Shown here in pieces: positions 24,292 through 32,257 of a DNA stretch of 64,000 bases (positions within the stretch are counted from its first letter, which is position 1; each line of letters opens with the position of its first letter). The DNA comes from Candidatus Accumulibacter appositus (GTDB taxonomy: Bacteria > Pseudomonadota > Gammaproteobacteria > Burkholderiales > Rhodocyclaceae), in contig JEMX01000060.1 of NCBI GenBank assembly GCA_000585055.1, positions 1-64,000 of the forward strand, given 5' to 3'. A program made the position numbers and the translations under genes. Under the pieces are notes generated by a model. That model was not told the origin of the DNA. It saw nothing but the letters and a program-made list of their open reading frames with translations, and did not search any database.

Positions 24292-26462
24292 TTGGCGTTC
24301 GTCCTTTCGCCCACGGAGCGGACGATGGCATCGGTCAGGCGGTCGAGGTCGGCGTCGAGACGATCGGCGTGCAAGGGAAACGCGTGGTATTTGTTCAACT
24401 GGCGAATCGAGGGCGGAAGAGCGGCCGAGCCCGGCAGCGTGGCGCCGTCGAGCAGCACCGGAATGATCGGCTTGCCTGCTGCGAGGGCGTGCGCGATCTC
24501 CCCGACCTGCCAGGTCGAATCATCAGCAAACGGATTGCTGCTAATCAATACGACGAGGATCTTGCAACGATCCAGCGCACGCTGCATCTCGTCCTGCCAG
24601 CTGGCACCGACACTCACTTCACGGTCGTCCCAGACGCTGGCATAACCGAGCTTTTCCACCAGCCGCTCGCGTAAGGCACGCGCGGCAGAAGCGGCCTCGT
24701 TTCGACGGTAGCTCAGGTAGACCAGCGCGCCGGATTGCTCGCTTGGCGGCGCACCGTGTTGTTCGGCCGGCGGCGCGACCGGTTCCGCGCCAAACAGGCG
24801 TGTGCCAACGCGCACGAACCATTTGCCAATGACGGCGTAGAATCCTTCGACGTCGGCATAGGCCGATCGCCACGCGTGCACGAATCCCCGGCCCAGCCCT
24901 GTCACCGCGCGGGGCAGCGGTCCACTGGCCCACCATTTCAGCCAGATCACCGGGTAGAGCTCCGCGACGACGAGAACCGCCAGCCAGCGCAAGGGGTTGC
25001 GGGTCAGCCGCGGGCCCGTCTCGGAACGCACTGCGCGGGCGAAGTCTTCCCCGGCGTCGAGGGTGAGCTCGGCGTCGAAGTCGCCGCGCAGGACGCCGAG
25101 GTAGATCACGTCGCGCAAGGGGCTGTCGGGCGGCTCGTTGGCGACCACGCCGGCGAGACCGATGCGGCGGGCGAAACTGCGCAGCAGGGAATGCGCCTGT
25201 CGTCGCGTTGGCGCGGGTCCGCCGCTGGCGACGGCGCCCAGCGATACGCCGAGGGCGATGTCGTCCTGGCCGGCGGCGCGGAACAGCCTGGCGAGCACCG
25301 CCCGCACCCGCTCACGTGTCGCCGGCGCGAGACTCAGGAACAGCGCGCGACGGAGCCAATCGGGCATCAGCCCCAGGCGGCACCAGGGAAGTTGCGCGAT
25401 GCCGACCAGGCGCGCTTCGAGCAGACGCGCATCCGACGATGCGGCGCCGCTCCTGGCAGCGGATGGCGGCGCCTCGCTGAGCTGGTGGGCGAGGTAAGCC
25501 GTAAGATCGGCGGACAGATAGGGGTAGGCCGCGCTGGCCGCCAGCCAGGTGTAGGCCGTCGGGCCGAGGAAGCTGCGCAGTTGTTCAACGAGCGCGACCA
25601 GCTCGGTCGTGGCCGGCGCTTCGCGACCGACCCAGCGGCCGATGTCGTCCTCGAGCATCGCGGGCAGCTGCGCCGGTGCGCCAGGCAGCAGGTCGACTTC
25701 CGGAACCTTGCGCTCATCGAACCAGCGCGCTGCCGCCGACAGCATTTCGATCTGCGCCGGCAGCACGAGGAAGCTGTCTACATGCGCCGGCTGGCCTTCG
25801 CCGGCGATGATGTCTTCGGCAAGACCCCAACTCGTGGGCGGCCGCGGCGTCATCAGCACCCGCCGCGGCCACGGCGCCAGCGCGCCTGGCAGCCAGTCGT
25901 GCAGTTCGCCGGAGGCCGGTTCGATGAAGCTGTGGCCATCGCCCAGCACGATCAGACCTTGGCCGGCATGCCGGGCGCCGAGAAAAGCCAGGGGCAGAAA
26001 CGTCTGCATCGCGCCCAAACCCATGCGGTGATGAGTGTGCAGCGGCGCCACCCAGCGCGGGTCGCGGTCGAACTCGTACAAGGCAAGCGTGACGCCTTCA
26101 GCGGCGAGGTCGCGCGCCATTTCGGCTGCCCAGTGCGCTTGCTGGTCGTTGCGGCCAGCGCGATCGACGAGTAACAGGTATTCGGGCATGGCTGTGGTCT
26201 GGCGATGCACCGGGGTGAACACGCCGCCTCGTGATGCCGTGGCGCGCGTGCTGGCATCGATGTCGAGGTGTCGGCGCTCGGTCGGCCGCGGCTTGCGCAG
26301 GCGGCGTGCCGCGACCCGCAGGGCGGCACGTCGTTCGCCGGAAACAGGGAGAAGCTGGCGGGCGAACACCTGCTGCTCGCGCAGGTGTTCAGACCTGCTG
26401 CTCGCGCAGGTGTTCGCCCGTGGTGATGCGCGCGATCTGCGCCTTGCGGGTGCGCCGGACAA
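24288..26462 (-). CDS. vWA-like/TIR effector protein, C-terminal part of a frameshifted gene
   Basis: Open frame of 724 codons. Residues 1-91 are the frame-restored continuation of the upstream gene. From M92 a vWA-like domain follows (MPEYLLLVDRAGRNDQQAHW, DPRWV, LIVLGDGHSFIEPASG, WPRRVLMTPRPPTSWGLAED), probably without a full metal site. Then come a helical middle, hydrophobic segment LAVLVVAELYPVIWLKWW and a C-terminal TIR domain from about residue 578 (ALVYLSYRRNEAASAARAL). STWQVGEIAHAL places a glutamate (E655) where TIR NADases have their catalytic Glu. A 25-bp duplication at 26368-26415 separates this frame from its N-terminal part; removing one unit restores a 927-residue protein. Whether M92 (26189) can start translation is unclear; no ribosome site is visible. 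Confidence 0.75.
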   Translation of the reverse strand: MSGAPARRRSRASPRANTCASSRSEHLREQQVFARQLLPVSGERRAALRVAARRLRKPRPTERRHLDIDASTRATASRGGVFTPVHRQTTAMPEYLLLVDRAGRNDQQAHWAAEMARDLAAEGVTLALYEFDRDPRWVAPLHTHHRMGLGAMQTFLPLAFLGARHAGQGLIVLGDGHSFIEPASGELHDWLPGALAPWPRRVLMTPRPPTSWGLAEDIIAGEGQPAHVDSFLVLPAQIEMLSAAARWFDERKVPEVDLLPGAPAQLPAMLEDDIGRWVGREAPATTELVALVEQLRSFLGPTAYTWLAASAAYPYLSADLTAYLAHQLSEAPPSAARSGAASSDARLLEARLVGIAQLPWCRLGLMPDWLRRALFLSLAPATRERVRAVLARLFRAAGQDDIALGVSLGAVASGGPAPTRRQAHSLLRSFARRIGLAGVVANEPPDSPLRDVIYLGVLRGDFDAELTLDAGEDFARAVRSETGPRLTRNPLRWLAVLVVAELYPVIWLKWWASGPLPRAVTGLGRGFVHAWRSAYADVEGFYAVIGKWFVRVGTRLFGAEPVAPPAEQHGAPPSEQSGALVYLSYRRNEAASAARALRERLVEKLGYASVWDDREVSVGASWQDEMQRALDRCKILVVLISSNPFADDSTWQVGEIAHALAAGKPIIPVLLDGATLPGSAALPPSIRQLNKYHAFPLHADRLDADLDRLTDAIVRSVGERTNAK
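26368..26415. repeat. 25-bp tandem duplication within a coding hairpin
   Basis: The 23-base string ACCTGCTGCTCG + CGCAGGTGTTC occurs at 26368-26390 and again at 26393-26415, period 25. With a single copy, the site reads CGGGCGAACACCTGC, TGCTCGC, GCAGGTGTTCGCCCG, a perfect 15-bp inverted repeat with a 7-base loop. As 25 is not a multiple of three, the extra unit shifts the frame and brings in a TGA at once. Confidence 0.9.
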
Positions 26463-27096
26463 ACAAGCCGGCCGAAGCGAGCGCCAGGATCAAAGCCGCA
26501 TAGACCGCCGGATGCGCGCCGAACAACCAGGGCGAAGCCTGGACTTCCATCTGGCCGGCGACCGACTTGATATTCGTGAAAGTAGGCACATCGATGGCCG
26601 TTTCGGGGGCAGGCGGCGGTTTTTCGGCTTGGACGACCTGGGGCTGGCCCTGGGGTTGAGGTGTCGGCCAGTTCTTGTATGCATAATCGACCGCGAGCCC
26701 TGACACGGCGAACACGAGGAACAATGTCAGCCAAAATCGCAGAGACAAGCGTAGCGGCGAGGCCCCACCCGGCTGATCAGAGGGCGGCTTCGCCGGCGAG
26801 GGCTCGGCGGCATTTGTGCTACCCAGCAATTCGACACCGTGCTCCCAGCGCTGTCGCCAAGCATCAAACACCTGATCGAACAGTTGCTGGTCGCGTGCGC
26901 TCTTGCTGACCATGGCACGCAGCGCGCCCTGCGCGCAACGCGGGTCGTCGCTGAGGAGCCGGCGATCGTGGGCGGCGTCGATCCACGCTTCGATGTTGAG
27001 CCGTGAGCGAAGGTCGAGATCCAGCCCTGCCGCGTGCAGCTCGGGCAGCAATTGCTCGCGCAGGGGATCGAGCCAGTCCGGCGCGACGGATTGCAT
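26389..27096 (-). CDS. CoxE-type N-terminal domain with two membrane helices, N-terminal part of a frameshifted gene
   Basis: A 235-residue frame. Residues 1-90 are helical and resemble the N-terminal part of CoxE-like vWA proteins that pair with MoxR ATPases (LPELHAAGLDLDLRSRLNIE, ALRAMVSKSARDQQLFDQVF). After a Pro-rich linker come two hydrophobic helices (FWLTLFLVFAVSGLAVDYAY; AVYAALILALASAGLFV) flanking a Pro/Gln-rich external loop. The frame ends ITTGEHLREQQV-stop exactly at the 25-bp duplication; without it, translation runs on into the vWA/TIR frame. It starts 6 bases after the MoxR stop, so it belongs to the same operon. Confidence 0.75.
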   Translation of the reverse strand: MQSVAPDWLDPLREQLLPELHAAGLDLDLRSRLNIEAWIDAAHDRRLLSDDPRCAQGALRAMVSKSARDQQLFDQVFDAWRQRWEHGVELLGSTNAAEPSPAKPPSDQPGGASPLRLSLRFWLTLFLVFAVSGLAVDYAYKNWPTPQPQGQPQVVQAEKPPPAPETAIDVPTFTNIKSVAGQMEVQASPWLFGAHPAVYAALILALASAGLFVRRTRKAQIARITTGEHLREQQV

Positions 27097-27102
27097 CGCC
27101 GA

Positions 27103-28110
27103 TCAGCGCGAGGCTGCGGCAATCATCGAATGGCGCGCGGCGACCGTCTGGTCTTCGGGTGCCTTGACCAGCGTTGCCAGCACCCGCCGGGCGTGCGCCG
27201 GCTGCAGCGCTTGCTCCGGTAAAGCCCCGGGCTCGCGCGACAAGGCGGCAACGAAGCTCAGGAATTCAGCGGTTGAAGGCCGCTTGCGCAGGTCGTATTC
27301 GGGCTTGCGCAGATCGAAGAACAGTTGCAGTGCGTCTTCAAGCAGCGGGCCGGACTGCACCTGCAGGGCCGCCAACCGGCGCAGCGCAATCCGGCGCAAG
27401 CGCTCGTGGCCGATCGGCTGCAGGTGGTAGAAGATGCAGCGGCGCAGGAAGGCATCGGGCAGCTGCTTTTCCGAGTTGCTGGTGATGACAAGCACCGGCC
27501 GCTGCCGGGCGGCAGCCTTGACCTCAAGCCCCCCTTGCAGCTCGCGTATGCGGAAGTAATGGCGCTCGATTTCGTTGAGCGCGTCGTTGGGTAGATCGCT
27601 CGGGGCCTTGTCGATTTCGTCGATCAGCACGACGGCACGGCCGGGACCGCTATACCAAGCGGGGAGATTGCCGGCCGGAAAAAGCGCTCTTGCCTCGGCG
27701 GCCTGAAGACTTTGCACAACGGCCTTGCCGAGCGCGCCGAAGTCGATGAAGTTCGATGCATGCAGGGCGGCTGCGTCCTTGCTGACCTGTGCGGTTTGAA
27801 AGCGCCCCACATGGTCGAAGGTGTAGAACAGATCCTGCGCAACGCTGGTGGACTTCGTCTCGAACTTGAAGAGCGGGAACGCGAGTTCAAGCGCCAGCTT
27901 CTCGGCCAACTGCGTCTTTCCGGTGCCCGGCTCGCCGGTGAGCAGCAGCGGTTGGTCGAGCAGCAGGGCGGCATTGACGGCATCGCGTAGGCCATCCTCC
28001 GCCTCGTAGTTCTCCGGGCCGAAGAAACGGTCGCGATCAATGGACTCGATTTCGACAGGCTGTGCCGGCGCCATGACGTCTGGCCGACCTTGAAACCAGT
28101 TGCATGACAT
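27103..28110 (-). CDS. MoxR-family AAA+ ATPase
   Basis: A 335-residue AAA+ ATPase of the MoxR class, chaperone-like motors that act on vWA partner proteins. Walker A is GEPGTGKT (residues 59-66), Walker B VVLIDEIDKA (160-169), sensor 1 VITSNSEK near 208-215, and a possible arginine finger in AFLRRC. The C-terminal lid has FDLRKPEYDLRKRPSTAEF. ATG 28110 follows AAGGAG at a good distance. It lies between the TIR-iSTAND gene (25 bases upstream) and the CoxE/vWA/TIR gene (6 bases downstream), the position expected for the motor of a MoxR-vWA conflict system. Confidence 0.88.
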   Translation of the reverse strand: MSCNWFQGRPDVMAPAQPVEIESIDRDRFFGPENYEAEDGLRDAVNAALLLDQPLLLTGEPGTGKTQLAEKLALELAFPLFKFETKSTSVAQDLFYTFDHVGRFQTAQVSKDAAALHASNFIDFGALGKAVVQSLQAAEARALFPAGNLPAWYSGPGRAVVLIDEIDKAPSDLPNDALNEIERHYFRIRELQGGLEVKAAARQRPVLVITSNSEKQLPDAFLRRCIFYHLQPIGHERLRRIALRRLAALQVQSGPLLEDALQLFFDLRKPEYDLRKRPSTAEFLSFVAALSREPGALPEQALQPAHARRVLATLVKAPEDQTVAARHSMIAAASR

Positions 28111-28135
28111 CGGCGGTTACTCCTTGTTGATTGGC

Positions 28136-29551
28136 TTAGTGGTGATGGAACCACTGGCGTGCGACTTCGGCAAAGGTACGCATGGGCCAGGAACTGCGGC
28201 CGGTGGGTAGCGCCTTGGTAAGCATTTCGATGTCGTCGACCAGCTTGCCGTTTACATCATCGTGAAACGACCAGTAGCTGATGTCGGGTTCGACCAACTC
28301 GGGCAGTGAACCGAGCATTGCCGCCTGGACGCCCCCCGTTGCAACGGCCTGATCGATCACGGACTGAAACTCCGTCGCCAGCCGCGCGCGGGCATCTGCC
28401 GGTGCAGCGGCTTCGCGAATAAGGTTGATTGCGACTACGAGCATTGTTCTCTGGCCCAGCGACGGACAGGCGCTCAAAACGGCCAGTAACCCTTCAAGCG
28501 AGCAGTGTGCGTGTTCCGCCTGGCAAGTATCGGAACAGTCGACCCACAGCATGGTGGGATGCGCACGGGTGAGATGTGCCTCGAACGCCTCCTCCTCCGA
28601 CGCCAGCGGATGCGGACAAAGCACATCGGCCAGCTGGCGAACGAAGCGCTGCCGCGCCTGCTCGACGGAGGATAAGCCGGCTGTCGCTGCCGGCCACCGA
28701 AAGGGCTTGAAATGGCCGAACGACAGGCCCATTTCCTCGAAGCCCAGAGACTTGACGATCTCTTGCCGTCCCATGCGCTCCACCCACTTGCCCAGACAGT
28801 CGTCGGTACGTCCTTCGGTTACCAGCACGAGCGGACGAACGAAGTTCGTCTTGCGCCATGCCAGCAGCGTGGCGATCAGCGCGTCGTGCTGTTCGCCCCG
28901 GTCGCAAAGGTAAGGAAGATGGCTGGCTTGGATGGCAATGGGCTTGGGGGCGGAAAGCGCGGGTTCGATAAGCTGCATAGTCTCGCGTGCAGAAAAAACC
29001 GGGTGGTTGTCGGCGAGAAGGGTCTCTTCGATCTGCTCGCCGACCGTGACCCAAGCGTCGCTGGCGAAGCGCCAGCGGTTGATTGGTTTCAAGCCCGGCC
29101 GTTGACCCGCTGCCGTCGTAGTTAACTCTTGCGGGAGACACTGTAACTCCTCCAATGCGACCGCCTGGCCGTCAACCTCCACCGAGAAGTCCTTCAGATT
29201 GACCTTGTGCAGCGCGATCCCGATCACTTTTACATGTGGCTCGAGCCTCCGACGTTCCAGCATGCGCTTCAATTCGACGTCACGGCAAAACGGTGAAGCA
29301 TGAAAAGACGTGCTCATCAGGATGACAAAAACGTTGGCAGAATTAACCGCGGCCATGATCTTGGCCTTCCATTCGTCTCCGGCCATCAGCCGATTGTCCC
29401 CTTTGCAATCGAGGAACACCGCCGAGTCCCCTAGCCGCCGACACATTGCCTCGAGAACTTCGTTCAGTCTGCAGGCGGCAGAGTAGTCGGCGTGACAGTA
29501 TGAAACGAATATTCTTCGCCCGGCGATCTGTTTGATATTCGCTTTTGCCAT
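28136..29551 (-). CDS. TIR domain fused to an inactive-STAND-like (iSTAND) domain
   Basis: A 471-residue protein. Residues 11-125 are a TIR fold: GRRIFVSYCHADYSAACRL, SAVFLD, VFVILMSTSFHASPFCRDVE, where E93 in SPFCRDVEL matches the catalytic glutamate of NAD-cleaving TIRs. Residues about 205-400 resemble the iSTAND domain of predicted conflict systems: HLPYLCDRGEQHDALIATLL, RPLVLVTEGRTDDC, LWVDCSDTC; no Walker A is visible. Start ATG 29551 was preferred to 29644 because the TIR begins right after it and the extension looks non-coding. It is the first gene of the four-gene module and probably its sensor or effector. Confidence 0.8.
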   Translation of the reverse strand: MAKANIKQIAGRRIFVSYCHADYSAACRLNEVLEAMCRRLGDSAVFLDCKGDNRLMAGDEWKAKIMAAVNSANVFVILMSTSFHASPFCRDVELKRMLERRRLEPHVKVIGIALHKVNLKDFSVEVDGQAVALEELQCLPQELTTTAAGQRPGLKPINRWRFASDAWVTVGEQIEETLLADNHPVFSARETMQLIEPALSAPKPIAIQASHLPYLCDRGEQHDALIATLLAWRKTNFVRPLVLVTEGRTDDCLGKWVERMGRQEIVKSLGFEEMGLSFGHFKPFRWPAATAGLSSVEQARQRFVRQLADVLCPHPLASEEEAFEAHLTRAHPTMLWVDCSDTCQAEHAHCSLEGLLAVLSACPSLGQRTMLVVAINLIREAAAPADARARLATEFQSVIDQAVATGGVQAAMLGSLPELVEPDISYWSFHDDVNGKLVDDIEMLTKALPTGRSSWPMRTFAEVARQWFHHH

Positions 29552-29860
29552 CGATTTGGAATAGCTTGGCTGACAATCAATTGTAGTTGACGGGGGTGTT
29601 GGTGCACTATCAGCATCTTCTAACAGCAACAGGGCAATTTCCAAGGGTTTCTGCGCGAACGCCCTTGTTCCCGTCCTGCTTCATGGCGCAGGTGCAAGTT
29701 GTCCACCTGGATTACTGGATGCCCGGATCGGTGAAGGTGTTGATGATGGCGTCGGCACCGCAATCGGCAATGGCGCCATGGCAGCCTCTTGTGTCGTCGG
29801 CACCATCGGCGGTGACAGGTCGCGACGACGCTGGACAGCTGCGCTGGCGTTCGCGTTTCC
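29552..29860. other. Intergenic region between the TIR module and folE
   Basis: About 310 bases. ACAATTGATTGTCAGCC (minus sense, near 29570-29590) is the most AT-rich part and may contain the promoter of the TIR-iSTAND operon. Further on, the minus strand has a short open stretch (MVPTTRGCHGAIADCGADAI followed by INTFTDPGIQ and a stop near 29720), which looks like the tail of a lost gene but matches nothing I recognise. Confidence 0.3.
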
Positions 29861-30519
29861 TTACTCGCGGCGGCCGCTGGCGATAGCGCGCAGGAATTCG
29901 TTGCGCGCCTGCGCGGCGTGTTCTGAGTGTTCGGAGTGTTGGAACTCGCCGGTGAACGCCTGGGTGATCACCCGTTCGTCACCGCGCCGATCTTCGCCGA
30001 GCAGCAGGCACAGCTGTTCGGCTTCGACGACACAGGCGGCGCCGCGCGCCTTGCCGTGCCGCATCAGGGCTTCGGCGATGTCGCGAGTCATCCATTCCTG
30101 ATAGGTGAAGCGGTGGCCAATGGCGTCGACCAGGCGGGCAATGCGACCAAAGCCGTGCAGCCGGCCGCCGGGCAGGTAGGCGACGTGCGCCAGACCGCGA
30201 AAGGGGACCAGATGGTGCGGACAGACGCCGTGCACGGCGATACCGCGCACCACGACCATGTCGCCACGCGGATCGGCAAAGCCTTCGCCGAGCGCTTCCG
30301 CCGGGTCGAGGTCGTAACCGCCGAGCAGGCGGCGCTGCCAGAGTTCGCGCACGCGCTGCGGGGTTCGGCCCATGTGCGGGCCAGCGGCGTCAAGGCCGCA
30401 GGCGCCGAGCAGATCGGCGATGGCGCGCTCGAAAGCGGCGGCGTCGAAAGTGCCCTGGCGCGCGATACCGATGTCGGTGGCGAGCGGGATTGCCTGATCG
30501 TGGCTGCTGCAGTCGGACA
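29861..30519 (-). CDS. folE: GTP cyclohydrolase I (FolE)
   Basis: First enzyme of tetrahydrofolate/pterin synthesis, converting GTP to 7,8-dihydroneopterin triphosphate. The 218-residue protein has the zinc/catalytic motif GVCPHHLVPFRGLAHVAYLP (Cys-x-x-His), GFGRIARLVDAIGHRFTYQE with the QE substrate site, and CVVEAEQLCLL with the second zinc Cys position (typically MxxRG; here the local sequence is diverged, SEAxHxCxxxRG replaced by VEAEQLCLLLGEDRRG). The start ATG at 30519 is far inside the longest frame, which overlaps the divergent gene. Divergent from the nitronate monooxygenase. Confidence 0.85.
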
Positions 30520-30770
30520 TGGCGAGGCTCCGTTTGGCGTCTCCGGGAGTGGGCATGATACACGCGCGATTGTTTGGCTGCCGCTTCGCTGCGGCTCCTC
30601 CTCTGCCGCCTGCTGCCAATTCGTTTCGCAGAGTGCCGGCGGATTGCGATTTCCTTGCATCCAGCAAGCCATGGCGGGCCTGGATGAGCGATAATGACGA
30701 GTTCGTGGAAGCGGCTGTGATCACCTGTCGGGCAGGCCGAGGACGCTGGGCCGAGTTGGGAAGGACATGC
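30520..30770. promoter_or_regulatory. Divergent promoter region folE / nitronate monooxygenase
   Basis: 250 bases separating divergent genes. GGGCATGATACACGCGCG (30552-30569) contains a -10-like element. An open frame runs through the region on both strands but lacks protein-like character; the GAAGGACATGC site directly before ATG 30771 marks the rightward gene start. Confidence 0.35.
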
Positions 30771-32015
30771 ATGAAGTGCGTTGATGATTTCCGTCTGAAG
30801 TTTGGCGACAAGGAACTGGTGCCGATCATGATCGGCGGCATGGGGGTCGACATTTCGACGGCCGAGCTGGCGCTTGAAGCGGCTCGCCTGGGTGGGGTGG
30901 GACATATTTCCGATGCGATGGTGAATACCGTTGCCGATCGACGCTTCAACGCCAAGTTCGTCAAGGACAAACTCAAGCAGTACAAATTCAACGTCGCCAA
31001 TTCCGACAAGTCGGTCGTCCGTTTCGATCTCGACCAGCTCGCCGAGGCGACCCGAATGCACGTCGGCAAGACCATGGAGGCGAAGCGGGGCGAAGGCCTG
31101 ATCTTCGTCAACTGCATGGAAAAGCTGACCATGAACTCGCCGCGGGAAACCCTGCGCGTGCGTATGCAAGGCGCTTTGGACGCCGGCGCCGACGGCATCA
31201 CCCTGGCCGCCGGACTGCATCTCGGCTCCTTCGCGCTGATCGAGGATCATCCGCGTTTCCGCGACGCCAAGCTGGGGATCATCGTCTCGTCGCTGCGCGC
31301 GCTACAGCTCTTTCTGCGCAAGACGGCACGTTGCAAGCGCCTGCCTGACTATGTGGTGGTCGAAGGGCCGCTGGCGGGTGGCCACCTGGGTTTCGGCATG
31401 GACTGGGCAGACTACGATCTGGCGACCATCTTCGCCGAGATTCATCGTTACCTGCAGGCCGAGCAGCTGAACATTCCGGTGATTCCGGCCGGCGGCATCT
31501 TCACCGGCAGCGACGCGGTGTCGTTTCTCGAGCAGGGAGCGGCCGCCGTGCAGGTGGCGACGCGCTTTACCGTCTCTCGGGAATGCGGTCTTCCGGAGGA
31601 TGTCAAGCAGCGCTATTTCGAAGCCAGTGAAGAGCAGATCGAAGTCAACCAGATTTCGCCGACCGGCTATCCGATGCGCATGCTCAGCAACAGCCCGGCG
31701 ATCGGCGATGGTATTCGGCCGAATTGCGAGGCTTACGGCTACCTTCTCGACAGCACTGGCAACTGTTCGTACATCAACGCCTATAACCGCGAGGTCGAGG
31801 CGAATCCGGGCGTCAAGCGAATAGCGGTCAGGGACAAGACCTGTCTTTGCACGCAGATGCGCAACTTCGATTGCTGGACCTGTGGTCACTACACCTATCG
31901 CCTCAAGGATACCTCCCGCCGCCTGCCCGACGGCAGCTACCAGCTGCTCAACGCCGAGCACATCTTCCGCGACTATCAGTTCAGCACCGACGGCAAGATT
32001 CTGGCTCCCGAGTAG
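30771..32015 (+). CDS. Nitronate monooxygenase (2-nitropropane dioxygenase family) with C-terminal cysteine cluster
   Basis: An FMN-dependent TIM-barrel oxidase family member. The 414-residue protein opens PIMIGGMGVDIS and has DAGADGITLAAGLHL, the catalytic-His loop GPLAGGHLGFG and phosphate-binding IPVIPAGGIFTG with GAAAVQVATRF. A C-terminal extension contains four cysteines in TCLCTQMRNFDCWTCGHYTY, not part of the usual family core and suggestive of a metal or Fe-S site. The start at 30771 has a good ribosome site (GAAGGA). Confidence 0.82.
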   Translation: MKCVDDFRLKFGDKELVPIMIGGMGVDISTAELALEAARLGGVGHISDAMVNTVADRRFNAKFVKDKLKQYKFNVANSDKSVVRFDLDQLAEATRMHVGKTMEAKRGEGLIFVNCMEKLTMNSPRETLRVRMQGALDAGADGITLAAGLHLGSFALIEDHPRFRDAKLGIIVSSLRALQLFLRKTARCKRLPDYVVVEGPLAGGHLGFGMDWADYDLATIFAEIHRYLQAEQLNIPVIPAGGIFTGSDAVSFLEQGAAAVQVATRFTVSRECGLPEDVKQRYFEASEEQIEVNQISPTGYPMRMLSNSPAIGDGIRPNCEAYGYLLDSTGNCSYINAYNREVEANPGVKRIAVRDKTCLCTQMRNFDCWTCGHYTYRLKDTSRRLPDGSYQLLNAEHIFRDYQFSTDGKILAPE

Positions 32016-32048
32016 GTTCTTGCCGTTGACTCGCGCTTTTCCTGCCGT

Positions 32049-32246
32049 TCGCGCTAACGGTCATGACGTCGAGATGCCCCTGATCATGAAAGTCATGACC
32101 GTTTCCCTCTTCTTTTGCAGTGGGGATTCCGGCTTGCACGCCGGAATCGTTCGCCGGGCAGGGAGCATGCTCCCTGTATTCCCCGCCTCACCCCGCAAGG
32201 GGAGACGGGAGTTTCGTGAGTCGCTCCCGCGACTTTCACAGTAAGG
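32049..32246. repeat. Dispersed repeat copy R5 with an internal insertion
   Basis: Inverted relative to the 19.1-kb copy: CGCTAACGGTCATGAC, ATCATGAAAGTCATGACCG, TTTCCCTCTTC, then about 70 extra bases, then CCCCGCAAGGGGAGACGGGA, GTTTCGTGAGTCGC, TCCC, GCGACTTTCACAG. The extra segment holds a hairpin ATTCCGGC-TTGCAC-GCCGGAAT and the perfect palindrome GGGAGCATGCTCCC. It fills the gap between the nitronate monooxygenase and rlmJ. Confidence 0.7.
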
Positions 32247-32257
32247 GGCATTAGTCG

